Shown in pieces: positions 1 through 5,054 of a stretch of 6,401 nt of DNA; the stretch's first letter is position 1; every line of letters starts with the position of its first letter. The translations under genes and the position numbers were made by a program. Origin of the DNA: Terriglobales bacterium. Its GTDB lineage: Bacteria; Acidobacteriota; Terriglobia; Terriglobales; Acidobacteriaceae. The stretch covers positions 1 through 6,401 of the forward strand of contig JAATFE010000119.1 of assembly GCA_015655365.1 (NCBI GenBank), in the 5' to 3' direction. Below the pieces are notes generated by a model. That model ran no database searches and was not told the origin of the DNA. It saw nothing but the letters and a program-made list of their open reading frames with translations.

Positions 1-1
1 C

Positions 2-544
2 ATGCCCGACTCGTCCAAGGCCTTTGCAGCCTGCTCCGCCGGCCACCAGGTGATGGCCGTTGCCCTGGCCCACGGCGGCCAGCCCGACCGGCTCGAAGCC
101 CTGATGGACGTGGGCCGCGCCCCGCTGCAACTGGCCCTGAAGCCGGACGGTGGCGAACTTTTCGCCGTCAATTCCCTTTCCAACTCCATCTCCGAGGTTG
201 TGACCAACACCAACGACGTGGGCGGCGCCTACATGATGGGCGACAACCCCGTCCGCGGCCTGGTTTCCAGCGACAACGCGATGCTGTATGTGGGCAATCT
301 CCACGCCCAGGAAGTCACCGTCTACGCCATCGACGAAGGCAAGCGCATCGGCTCGATCCACGTGGGCGACGGACCCTCGGCGCTGGCGTTTTCATCGCCC
401 GGCCACCTGCTTTTTGTGGTGGACGCCCGCTCCTCCGACATCGCCGTGGTGCGCACCCACACTCCCAAGCCGTCGCTCTTCACCCTGATTCCCACCGGCC
501 GCGGCCCCAACGCCATTGCCGTCAAGGCTTTCAAGCTGCCATAA
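2..544 (+). CDS. YVTN/YncE-like beta-propeller protein, C-terminal part
   Basis: This reading frame gives 180 residues ending at TAA 542-544. The sequence shows repeated beta-propeller blade signatures: VGRAPLQLALKPDGGELFAVNS near residues 37-58, MGDNPVRGLVSSDNAMLYVGN near 78-98, VGDGPSALAFSSPGHLLFVVD near 121-141, and a final PTGRGPNAIAVKAF near 163-176. The pattern of a small turn (GxxP), then an AxxPDG-like stretch and a strand ending in V-D or V-N, is typical of YVTN/YncE and lactonase-type seven-bladed propellers. Such proteins are usually exported or periplasmic and act as binding or scaffolding domains. Only about four blades are visible and the frame is open to the window's left edge, so the gene very probably starts upstream and the ATG at 2 is internal. 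No catalytic residues can be assigned, and the exact substrate or partner is unknown. Confidence 0.8.
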   Translation: MPDSSKAFAACSAGHQVMAVALAHGGQPDRLEALMDVGRAPLQLALKPDGGELFAVNSLSNSISEVVTNTNDVGGAYMMGDNPVRGLVSSDNAMLYVGNLHAQEVTVYAIDEGKRIGSIHVGDGPSALAFSSPGHLLFVVDARSSDIAVVRTHTPKPSLFTLIPTGRGPNAIAVKAFKLP

Positions 545-578
545 CTGCATCTTCTATCCAGTACCGTGTCCGTGTAAA

Positions 579-621
579 TTCGTGCTCTCCCAGGTCCCAA
601 AAGCGGGACCTGGGGCACCCA
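579..621 (+). repeat. Dispersed hairpin repeat, copy 1 (intact)
   Basis: The core is a perfect 10-bp stem, CCCAGGTCCC at 589-598 and GGGACCTGGG at 605-614, around an AAAAGC loop. It is flanked by TTCGTGCT on the left and GCACCCA on the right. The same flanks, loop and stem architecture recur at 2902-2968. It lies 35 bp after the propeller gene's stop, so it may act as a transcript-end or RNA-stabilising hairpin. The lack of a following T-run and the presence of a second copy favour a REP-like dispersed repeat. Confidence 0.75.
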
Positions 622-729
622 TTTTCCTGGGCTTGAAATCGCGAGGACATGGTACTAGAGCGAAACTAGAGTCCCTGTGGCCCGGTGAGTTTCGTGCAAG
701 GTCGCCGTTCCCTGATGGTCGCGTCGACT

Positions 730-757
730 TTGGTGTAGTGCTTTCGGGATACACCAA
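730..757. repeat. 8-bp stem inverted repeat
   Basis: TTGGTGTA (730-737) and TACACCAA (750-757) are perfectly complementary around a 12-nt loop. Its role is unknown: it could be part of a decayed repeat or a weak transcript-end structure for either converging gene. Confidence 0.5.
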
Positions 758-789
758 CTCTGGTTTCGCTATAGTTATCTATGGTTATG

Positions 790-828
790 CCCTACCTTTG
801 TTGCGATGAAACTACGCCGAAGGTAGGG
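790..828 (-). terminator. Possible terminator hairpin downstream of the BrkB-family gene
   Basis: CCCTACCTT (790-798) and AAGGTAGGG (820-828) form a perfect 9-bp stem with a 21-nt loop, beginning 22 bp past the BrkB-family stop codon. The position suits a 3' end. The loop is long and neither side is followed by a T-run, so factor-independent termination is only a guess. It may be another intergenic repeat. Confidence 0.3.
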
Positions 829-850
829 TCCGTAAGACACGTACATGCAA

Positions 851-1765
851 TTAGATGTCGATGCCCCTGGCCCCCAACCGCGCCACGCTGAACTGTGCTC
901 CGGCAAACAGGATCAGCCCGGAAACGTAAGCCCATAGCAACAGTCCAACCGAAATATAGAACGGCCCATACAAATCCGTCAGGTGCAGGTGCGGCAACAC
1001 GGCGGCAAAGATGTACTTGGACGCCAGCCAGATCAGGCCGGTCACGATCGAGGTGCGCCAGATGGGCCCTTGCGGCACCTTGCGATTGGGCAGCAACCAG
1101 TAAACGCAAAAGAAAAAGAGGATGCAGGCCAGGCCGCTCGTCAAGGTGAGCCATGCATTGCTGACGCCCTTGATCAGGATGTTATCCGTTTGACCGGGAA
1201 ACACAAATCCGAACATCTGGCGTTCCCACGCACTCACCAGAATGCAGACCCAGGCCAGCCCCAGCATCAGGAGCGCTAGGCCGAAGGCCACCACCTGGTT
1301 GGCGAGATAGTTGCGGCTTTTGACCACGCCCCAGGCTTGGTTGAGCGCCACCTCCAGGGGCAGAAAGATGCCTGTGCAGGAGATGAGAATCATGATGAGA
1401 GAAAAAATCTGCACGCCGTGCCCCGGCACCACTTTGGCAAGGTGGACAGCTACCCAGTCCTGGTTCGAGGGCAAGAAAAGATGCACGATATCGTTGACCA
1501 CCTCGACCATCATGGTCGATCCAAATGTCGACTTGGCCAAGGTGTAGAGCAGCACGATGAACGGGATGAATGAAAGAATGGCGTTGGCCGCGACGCTGAA
1601 GGCGAAGGTGTGCACTTCACTATCGAGCAGGTAGACGATCAGCGCTTTGCCGCTTTTGCGCCGCTGATACCACTTGGACTGGACTACGGGCGCCACGGGA
1701 TTTTGGGCACCAACCGCTTCGGCCACCGCTTCGCCTCGTACACTCGCACTTGGAAACTCCGCCAC
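851..1765 (-). CDS. YihY/virulence factor BrkB family membrane protein
   Basis: The 304-residue protein fits the YihY/BrkB family, which was once misnamed ribonuclease BN and whose transport or structural role is still poorly defined. It has a roughly 40-residue cytoplasmic head and about six hydrophobic segments near residues 52-76, 118-138, 155-178, 204-225, 237-257 and 268-295. Family-like features include FSVAANAILSFIPF (first segment), GIFLPLEVALNQAWGV (residues 132-147), the WLLPNRKV loop after the fourth segment, and YGPFYISVGLLLWAYVSGLILFAGAQ at the end. The last segment ends in a short basic tail. The GTG start at 1765 is chosen because a strong AAGGAGG lies 5 nt upstream. Length is normal for the family. 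It converges with the propeller gene and is separated from the cold-shock gene by a long divergent region, so it seems monocistronic. The family call is firm, the cellular function is not. Confidence 0.92.
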   Translation of the reverse strand: MAEFPSASVRGEAVAEAVGAQNPVAPVVQSKWYQRRKSGKALIVYLLDSEVHTFAFSVAANAILSFIPFIVLLYTLAKSTFGSTMMVEVVNDIVHLFLPSNQDWVAVHLAKVVPGHGVQIFSLIMILISCTGIFLPLEVALNQAWGVVKSRNYLANQVVAFGLALLMLGLAWVCILVSAWERQMFGFVFPGQTDNILIKGVSNAWLTLTSGLACILFFFCVYWLLPNRKVPQGPIWRTSIVTGLIWLASKYIFAAVLPHLHLTDLYGPFYISVGLLLWAYVSGLILFAGAQFSVARLGARGIDI

Positions 1766-1770
1766 GAACC

Positions 1771-1777
1771 CCTCCTT
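1771..1777 (-). promoter_or_regulatory. Ribosome binding site fixing the GTG start of the BrkB-family gene
   Basis: Read on the minus strand, AAGGAGG stands 5 nt before GTG at 1765-1763. No ATG in frame near this point has comparable support, so this site decides a GTG start. Confidence 0.8.
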
Positions 1778-2079
1778 CTCCTACGTCGGGAAGTTGTTGC
1801 CCCAGGCGCTCGGCAAGCGCGCCCGGCGGGCAGAACAATCGTATTCCATCGACACATCTTCAAGAGTAGCCTTTCCGGGGAATCCGCGCCGTGATCGCGG
1901 AAGTTGCAAGAACGCAGGTCGAAGGCAGGTCCGGCGGCAGGCGTACACTTTTGGGGCGCGCTCTTAGCATCGCGGCACCGGGGAACCTGACTCGGAGTTA
2001 CCAACTCACCCATCGAGTTTCCCAAAACGACACTGACTGCTTTGCCGCCCCCGTTCTTTTTGTGACACTAATTTTCCGC

Positions 2080-2108
2080 TTGCCTCCCAGACCAAACCAT
2101 GGCATAAC
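2080..2108 (+). promoter_or_regulatory. Weak sigma-70-like promoter candidate
   Basis: TTGCCT (2080-2085) and CATAAC (2103-2108) are 17 bp apart, and each matches four of six consensus positions. Transcription would then begin near 2115, giving a leader of about 230 nt for the cold-shock gene. That start would fall inside the left arm of the hairpin at 2109-2142, which argues that either this promoter or the RNA role of that hairpin is wrong. Confidence 0.2.
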
Positions 2109-2142
2109 TGAGTCACGGTGTACGAAAGTCCGCCGTGACTCA
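2109..2142 (+). ncRNA. Long stem-loop with GAAA tetraloop upstream of the cold-shock gene
   Basis: TGAGTCACGG (2109-2118) pairs perfectly with CCGTGACTCA (2133-2142). The pairing continues inward with T-G, G-C, one T/C mismatch, A-T and C-G, closing on GAAA at 2124-2127. This makes an almost unbroken 15-step helix capped by a GNRA-type tetraloop, which suggests a structure that works as RNA. It is not followed by a T-run. It could be part of the cold-shock mRNA leader, a small independent RNA, or an operator palindrome in DNA. No known RNA family was recognised. Confidence 0.45.
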
Positions 2143-2211
2143 TGTTGGAAAGCTGTCGGCATTGGATGTTCAGGTTTCCCCAAAGATACCGGCACAGGCT
2201 AGGTAGGACAT

Positions 2212-2254
2212 CGAGCTGCCACAACGCACTGGAGAGGTGCGCATGGGCGGCTCG
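2212..2254 (+). promoter_or_regulatory. Two-tier stem-loop in the probable cold-shock gene leader
   Basis: CGAGCTGCC (2212-2220) pairs with GGCGGCTCG (2246-2254), with one T-G wobble. Inside it, CGCAC (2225-2229) pairs with GTGCG (2237-2241), and a symmetrical 4x4 internal loop lies between the tiers. It ends 88 nt before the start codon. Position and shape suit a 5' leader element, but no known riboswitch or thermosensor was recognised. Confidence 0.4.
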
Positions 2255-2342
2255 TGGCATCTCTGCACAGCTTTTGCTTTCCGCAAGAGGGTAAGTGAAG
2301 TGACCGCGCAAGTTATGAGAATTACGCGAGAAGGAGATAGCA

Positions 2343-2549
2343 GTGAAAGAGCAAGGCGTAGTCAAGTGGTTCAATGGCGCCAAAGGATTCGGATTCATTC
2401 AGCGGTCGAGCGGCGAAGACGTCTTTGTCCATTTCTCCGCGATCCAGGAAAGCGGCTACAGGATGCTGAACGAGGGCGAGTCTGTCGAGTTTGAATGCCA
2501 GCAGGGTCCCAAAGGACTTAACGCGATCGAGGTTATGCGGGTTTCGTAA
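2343..2549 (+). CDS. Cold-shock protein, CspA family
   Basis: The 68-residue protein is a single cold-shock domain, a five-stranded beta-barrel that binds single-stranded RNA and DNA and acts as an RNA chaperone in the cytoplasm. Diagnostic parts are the N-terminal VKWFNGAKGFGFI (residues 7-19, with RNP1 KGFGFI), RNP2 VFVHF at 27-31, the following SAIQESGYR, and the C-terminal GPKGLNAIEV. The aromatic residues W9, F16, F18, F28, H30 and F31 expected for base stacking are present. The start is GTG at 2343, supported by AAGGAG at 2331-2336 with 6-nt spacing. Length is normal. The long upstream region with hairpins suggests post-transcriptional control, although nothing proves cold induction, and many Csp paralogues are constitutive. 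The repeat island begins 22 bp after its stop, and no typical terminator is visible. Confidence 0.96.
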   Translation: MKEQGVVKWFNGAKGFGFIQRSSGEDVFVHFSAIQESGYRMLNEGESVEFECQQGPKGLNAIEVMRVS

Positions 2550-2571
2550 CTCGCGCTGCCTTACGGCTTAG

Positions 2572-2868
2572 AGCATTTCTCCTGATGGTGTAGAGGGAGT
2601 AACACTCTCCGGGGCTAAACAGGCTGCGAAAAAAGGGCTGATTCTACGCGAATCCGCCCGAAAACGTCCCTCAGGGGCTAAAGCCCACGTTGATTTTGCG
2701 GTACTTACGGCACGGCTAAAGCCGTGCCCTGACGCATATCGCCCTTTTGCCCGCGTTTTTCCGCAGCCTGTAAAGCCCTATCATTTCGGCCATTCTACGG
2801 CACGCGACCCGGAGGGTATCCCGGCCGTGCCCTTTCAAAGCCACTCTACACCTACTAGAAAAATGCTC
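2572..2868. repeat. Outer palindromic intergenic element carrying a nested insertion
   Basis: The ends are imperfect inverted repeats: 2572-2598 and the complement of 2842-2868 share GAGCATTT at the outer edge and GGTGTAGAG further in, with a few mismatches between. The interior has a stem GGCACG (2799-2804) with CGTGCC (2826-2831). It also contains the split palindrome GGGGCTAAA / TAAAGCCC, interrupted by the element at 2620-2770. Without the insertion the element would be about 142 bp. It has no coding capacity and no clear flanking duplication, so it resembles a REP/MITE-like dispersed repeat. It sits between cold-shock and queG genes that point towards each other. Confidence 0.65.
2620..2770. 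mobile_element. 151-bp MITE-like element with CAGGCTGCG ends and TAAA duplication
   Basis: The left end begins CAGGCTGCGAAAAAAGGGC (2620-2638). The right end (2741-2770) reads in reverse complement as CAGGCTGCGGAAAAA, then about 9 further bases, then AAAAGGGC, so the ends match with an internal gap on the left arm. TAAA flanks both sides (2616-2619 and 2771-2774) as an apparent 4-bp target duplication. Inside are two hairpins with the same TAAA loop: GGGC/GCCC at 2675-2686, extended by AACGT (2663-2667) with ACGTT (2687-2691), and GGCACGGC/GCCGTGCC at 2709-2728. There is no transposase gene, so any movement would depend on an enzyme encoded elsewhere, which I cannot identify. Confidence 0.65.
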
Positions 2869-2998
2869 TGGGTCTTCGACCGGATGATTCTGTACCTTGG
2901 GTTCGTGCTATCCCAGGTCTCAAAAGCGAGACCCTTTGACAAGCTCAGGGCAGGCTCTGGGGCACCCAGTGCTGGTGCAACTTCAAGCGGTCAGAGAC
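2869..2998. repeat. 130-bp repeat segment between 14-bp direct repeats
   Basis: The segment is bounded by identical CTAGAAAAATGCTC copies at 2855-2868 and 2999-3012. Near its edges, GTCTTCGACCG (2872-2882) matches the reverse complement of CGGTCAGAGAC (2988-2998) at 9 of 11 positions, like weak terminal inverted repeats. It contains the second copy of the dispersed hairpin. It may be an insertion that duplicated or recombined the end of the neighbouring element. The direct repeats could also be two independent fragments of one repeat family. Confidence 0.45.
2902..2968 (+). repeat. Dispersed hairpin repeat, copy 2, split by a 24-bp insert
   Basis: TTCGTGCT, one base change, then CCCAGGTCTC (2912-2921), AAAAGC, GAGACC (2928-2933), and later TGGGGCACCCA (2958-2968) match copy 1 at 579-621. 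The right arm is broken after GAGACC by 24 bp (2934-2957). That insert begins CTTTGACAAGCTCAGGG, itself similar to a short palindromic repeat found in many environmental genomes. The stem differs from copy 1 by C-T and G-A at paired positions, so base pairing is kept. Confidence 0.7.
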
Positions 2999-4171
2999 CT
3001 AGAAAAATGCTCCAGGATGCCGCGCCGAGTTTTGTAGCTTGGCGAGCGCCCAGCACGCGGCAGTGCGCACGCCCTCGTCCGCGGAGCCAGCCCACTGGGC
3101 TAGCCTGGAGACGAACCGGGCACTGCTGCTACTTCCCACACCGCTGTTTCCCATGGCGATGGCGGCATTGCGGCGCAGGCCCAGGAACTTGGCCCGGCGC
3201 ACCGGCGAACCGTTGAAACAGCGCTCGAACTCCGCCTCTTCCAAGTCGGCCAGCCATTCCAGAGCCGGATTCACCAGTTCCGCGCGCGCCTGCAAGCCGG
3301 GGTCGACGGCGATGGGCGCCTTGCGGTTCCATGGACAGACGTCCTGGCAAATATCGCAGCCGAAGACCTGGCGGCCCATCAGCTCCATCAGTTCCGGGGC
3401 AATGGGGCCGCGATGCTCGATCGTCAGGTACGAGATACAACGCGTCGCATCCATCCGGTAGGGCGCAATCAGCGCGCCGGTGGGGCAAGCTTCCAGGCAG
3501 CGACGGCAGCTTCCGCAGCGGTCAGGTACTGTATGCACTTTTTCCTCTTGGGCGGGAAGTGCTGTCAGGAGAACCGCCAAAAACCCATACGACCCCAGTT
3601 TGGGATGGATGAGGCAGGTGTTCTTCCCCGTCCAGCCCAGGCCGGCTGCCGTGGCCAGGGCGCGCTCCACCACCGGCCCGGTATCCACAAAAGCCCGCGC
3701 CTCAAAACCCCCAAACTCCGCATGGAGCTGCGCCTCCAGGGTTTTCATCCGCTTGAGCAAAACCTTGTGATAATCGCTGGGCCGCTCCACACCGTCCGCA
3801 TCGGTGCGGCTGGACCATGCATAGCGGGCAATCCATCCCGCATTGGCCGGGGCCGGATCGGTGGAACGCGGCTGCGCACTGTGGTAGCCGGCAAAGCAGA
3901 CAATCGCCGAACGCGCCCAGGGGAAAGGATTGCGCACCTGCGCGCGCAGCAGTTGGCCGTCTTCGCCGGTCCGCTCCAGATAATTCATGGTTCCCGCATG
4001 GCCCGCGCGCACCCACTCCTTCAGCCGGCCGGCATCCCGCGCCTCGTTGGCATGGGGAAGCGCGACCAAACCAGCTTCGGCAAAACCGGCTTCGAGCGCC
4101 CAGGCGCGGACCCGGTCTCGGGAAAGAAGGGCGGTCAAACCGGGCTCCGTGCTGAAATTCGGATCGGACAT
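2999..4171 (-). CDS. queG: Epoxyqueuosine reductase (tRNA queuosine synthesis)
   Basis: QueG reduces epoxyqueuosine to queuosine in the wobble position of GUN-anticodon tRNAs, using cobalamin and two [4Fe-4S] clusters in the cytoplasm. The 390-residue protein shows the family layout: N-terminal cobalamin-binding reductase domain, VDTGPVVERALA with the conserved Asp at 163, GLGWTGKNTCLI at 177-188, and the ferredoxin-like part with C219xxC222xxC225xxxC229-P. Then come CISYLTIEHRG from C245 and GCDICQDVCPWN with C272, C275 and C279. A HEAT-like tail follows (residues about 322-380), as in longer QueG proteins. Length is normal to slightly long. The ATG at 4171 is preferred; GAGGAG lies 13 nt upstream, rather far. 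An in-frame GTG at 4207 would add 12 unremarkable residues without a better site. The last residues AFF and the stop lie in a repeat copy, so the C-terminus may have been trimmed or replaced. Confidence 0.95.
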   Translation of the reverse strand: MSDPNFSTEPGLTALLSRDRVRAWALEAGFAEAGLVALPHANEARDAGRLKEWVRAGHAGTMNYLERTGEDGQLLRAQVRNPFPWARSAIVCFAGYHSAQPRSTDPAPANAGWIARYAWSSRTDADGVERPSDYHKVLLKRMKTLEAQLHAEFGGFEARAFVDTGPVVERALATAAGLGWTGKNTCLIHPKLGSYGFLAVLLTALPAQEEKVHTVPDRCGSCRRCLEACPTGALIAPYRMDATRCISYLTIEHRGPIAPELMELMGRQVFGCDICQDVCPWNRKAPIAVDPGLQARAELVNPALEWLADLEEAEFERCFNGSPVRRAKFLGLRRNAAIAMGNSGVGSSSSARFVSRLAQWAGSADEGVRTAACWALAKLQNSARHPGAFF

Positions 4172-4208
4172 GGAACTGGCGGCGCTCCTCTTTGCGTATT
4201 CAACCACG

Positions 4209-4259
4209 CAGATTCATTCGAGGTCCGTGTTCATTTTCGGACGCCCAGCAACGAATCTG
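4209..4259. promoter_or_regulatory. Nested inverted repeat in the queG/STAS divergent region
   Basis: CAGATTC (4209-4215) pairs with GAATCTG (4253-4259), and inside it GTCCG (4223-4227) pairs with CGGAC (4238-4242). It lies about 40-90 bp upstream of queG, so it may be part of the queG leader or a binding site. The arms are short and could arise by chance. The rest of 4172-4399 shows no promoter I would defend. Confidence 0.25.
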
Positions 4260-4399
4260 TACACCTGGGACCTGGACAAGGGCTTCGGGAACGCTGGTAT
4301 CCCCTGCAATTTCAGCTTATCCCCTTCCTGGCACAATGGCCGTCCAAGTGCAGATTCCAATCCACCCGGAACGACGCAGGCTCCCCATGGAGGTTCTTT

Positions 4400-4747
4400 A
4401 TGAACAGCACAACGAACGAGCGGAGAACGACAGTCGAGGCGATACAACTGACCGAGTTGGTCAGAGGTCAGGAGGAATGGTTGCTGGAGCGGGTGATGCC
4501 GCTGGTGAGCCAGCAGGATGTCTGCCTTGACCTGAGCTCGGTGGAACGCATTGACGCAGCAGGGATTGCGGCCCTGATTTCTCTCTACAGCATGGCCAAT
4601 AGCACCGGCCATTTCTTCACCACCTGCGGCGCTTCGCAAAGAGTCGTGGAAATTCTTGCCTTAGTTGGGTTGGATAGGATACTACTGTCCCGCAATGCGG
4701 TGTTTAATTCGCATTCCGGGTCACGGTTTGAACGACCTGCCGCATGA
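4400..4747 (+). CDS. STAS-domain protein, anti-sigma-factor-antagonist-like
   Basis: The 115-residue protein is mostly one STAS domain, the fold of SpoIIAA/RsbV anti-anti-sigma factors and of MlaB. The core runs from VCLDLSSVERIDAAGIAALISLY (residues 41-63, strand, loop and helix) through FFTTCGASQRVVEILALVGLDRIL (72-95). The conserved Asp of the usual DSSG loop is kept (D52), but both serines are alanine (A53, A54), so the usual regulatory phosphorylation site is missing. The start is ATG at 4400 because GGAGG at 4389-4393 lies 6 nt upstream. The frame stays open far upstream, but that part is antisense to queG and has no family signature. No anti-sigma kinase or sigma gene adjoins it, and no transporter genes support a Mla role. 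It may be a constitutively 'unphosphorylated-like' antagonist or a scaffold protein; the partner is unknown. Confidence 0.82.
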   Translation: MNSTTNERRTTVEAIQLTELVRGQEEWLLERVMPLVSQQDVCLDLSSVERIDAAGIAALISLYSMANSTGHFFTTCGASQRVVEILALVGLDRILLSRNAVFNSHSGSRFERPAA

Positions 4748-5054
4748 AAGAGCGCGTCCTGTCTCATAATCGCGATTTTTAGCCGGCATTCGTACCGCAT
4801 TATGCATTCGTGGCCCGAAAAGTGGTCCGATTGAAATTTGAAATCGAATCGTCTGTGATGAAGGGCACATGCAACCGTCCACTGGCGGAGCTATTTGTAC
4901 TTGCGACTTACGAATGCCGCAAGGCGCTGTCGGATGTCTGGATGACTCGCACGCACTCAGCCAGGGGCCTAACTTTCAAGGCGCTGAGCCTACGTTCCGC
5001 CACCCTCTCGGAAGGATTGCCCGTTGCGGAATCCTACTAGGGAGGCATCATCCC
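4748..5054. other. Intergenic region upstream of ppdK
   Basis: This 307-bp region precedes the PPDK gene. It contains repeated GCATTCGT motifs (listed separately) and a T-run (GATTTTT, about 4774-4780) without a convincing stem before it. A frame from GTG 4810 to TAG 5040 could encode 76 residues, but it lacks a ribosome binding site and recognisable motifs. A weak promoter-like pair (TTGAAA at 4831-4836 and TGTGAT at 4854-4859) is the best I can find for ppdK, and it is not convincing. Confidence 0.5.
4784..4919. repeat. Three GCATTCGT motifs, including an 11-bp inverted repeat
   Basis: CGGCATTCGTA (4784-4794) is exactly complementary to TACGAATGCCG (4909-4919), 114 bp apart. A further direct copy of GCATTCGT lies at 4804-4811, 18 bp after the first. 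Spaced, oriented copies upstream of ppdK could be binding sites for a regulator. The motif is short, and only comparison with related genomes could tell. Confidence 0.35.

Larger units (their letters stand above)
545..850. other. Gene-free strip with hairpins between convergent genes
   Basis: This 306-bp stretch lies between the stops of the converging propeller and BrkB-family genes. I see no credible coding frame: the short ORFs here have no ribosome binding site and no recognisable motifs. It holds three inverted repeats (589-614, 730-757 and 790-828, listed separately). It also has a 7-bp direct repeat ACTAGAG at 654-660 and 665-671, separated by CGAA. None of the hairpins is followed by a clear T-run in either direction, so classical intrinsic terminators are not obvious even though two transcripts should end here. 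Confidence 0.7.
1766..2342. other. Long divergent intergenic region ahead of the cold-shock gene
   Basis: This 577-bp stretch separates two divergently transcribed genes. The short frames inside it lack ribosome binding sites and family motifs, so I regard it as non-coding. The first half (1780-2030) shows nothing I can name. The second half holds two strong hairpins (2109-2142 and 2212-2254) and a weak sigma-70-like promoter candidate, all oriented towards the cold-shock gene. A long structured 5' leader would fit what is known of cspA-type mRNAs, whose leaders are long and fold differently with temperature. This is inferred from position only. Confidence 0.6.

Noticed and set aside
1684..2202. 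Several 90-110 codon frames on both strands between the BrkB-family and csp genes
   Set aside because: They overlap one another, lack ribosome binding sites and motifs, and cross the hairpins.
4172..4260. preQ1 riboswitch ahead of queG
   Set aside because: I see no preQ1-type pseudoknot with an A-rich tail next to the ribosome binding site. The short nested inverted repeat does not fit the class.
4264..4275. Third copy of the dispersed hairpin repeat (GGGACCTGG)
   Set aside because: Only about nine bases match; the loop, the other arm and the flanks are absent, so chance is sufficient.
4331..4350. Possible sigma-54 promoter at TGGCACAATGGCCGT
   Set aside because: The TGGCAC half is present but the required TTGC-like half at the correct spacing is not.
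3413..4399. Long open frame on the plus strand upstream of and in frame with the STAS gene
   Set aside because: It is antisense to queG, whose protein has clear family motifs, and the translation here shows no domain. The STAS gene has its own ribosome binding site and ATG at 4400.
4810..5040. 76-codon frame ending 14 bp before ppdK
   Set aside because: It starts with GTG, has no Shine-Dalgarno sequence before it or before the internal ATG, shows no motif, and contains the inverted-repeat motif copy. A real small protein is possible but unsupported.
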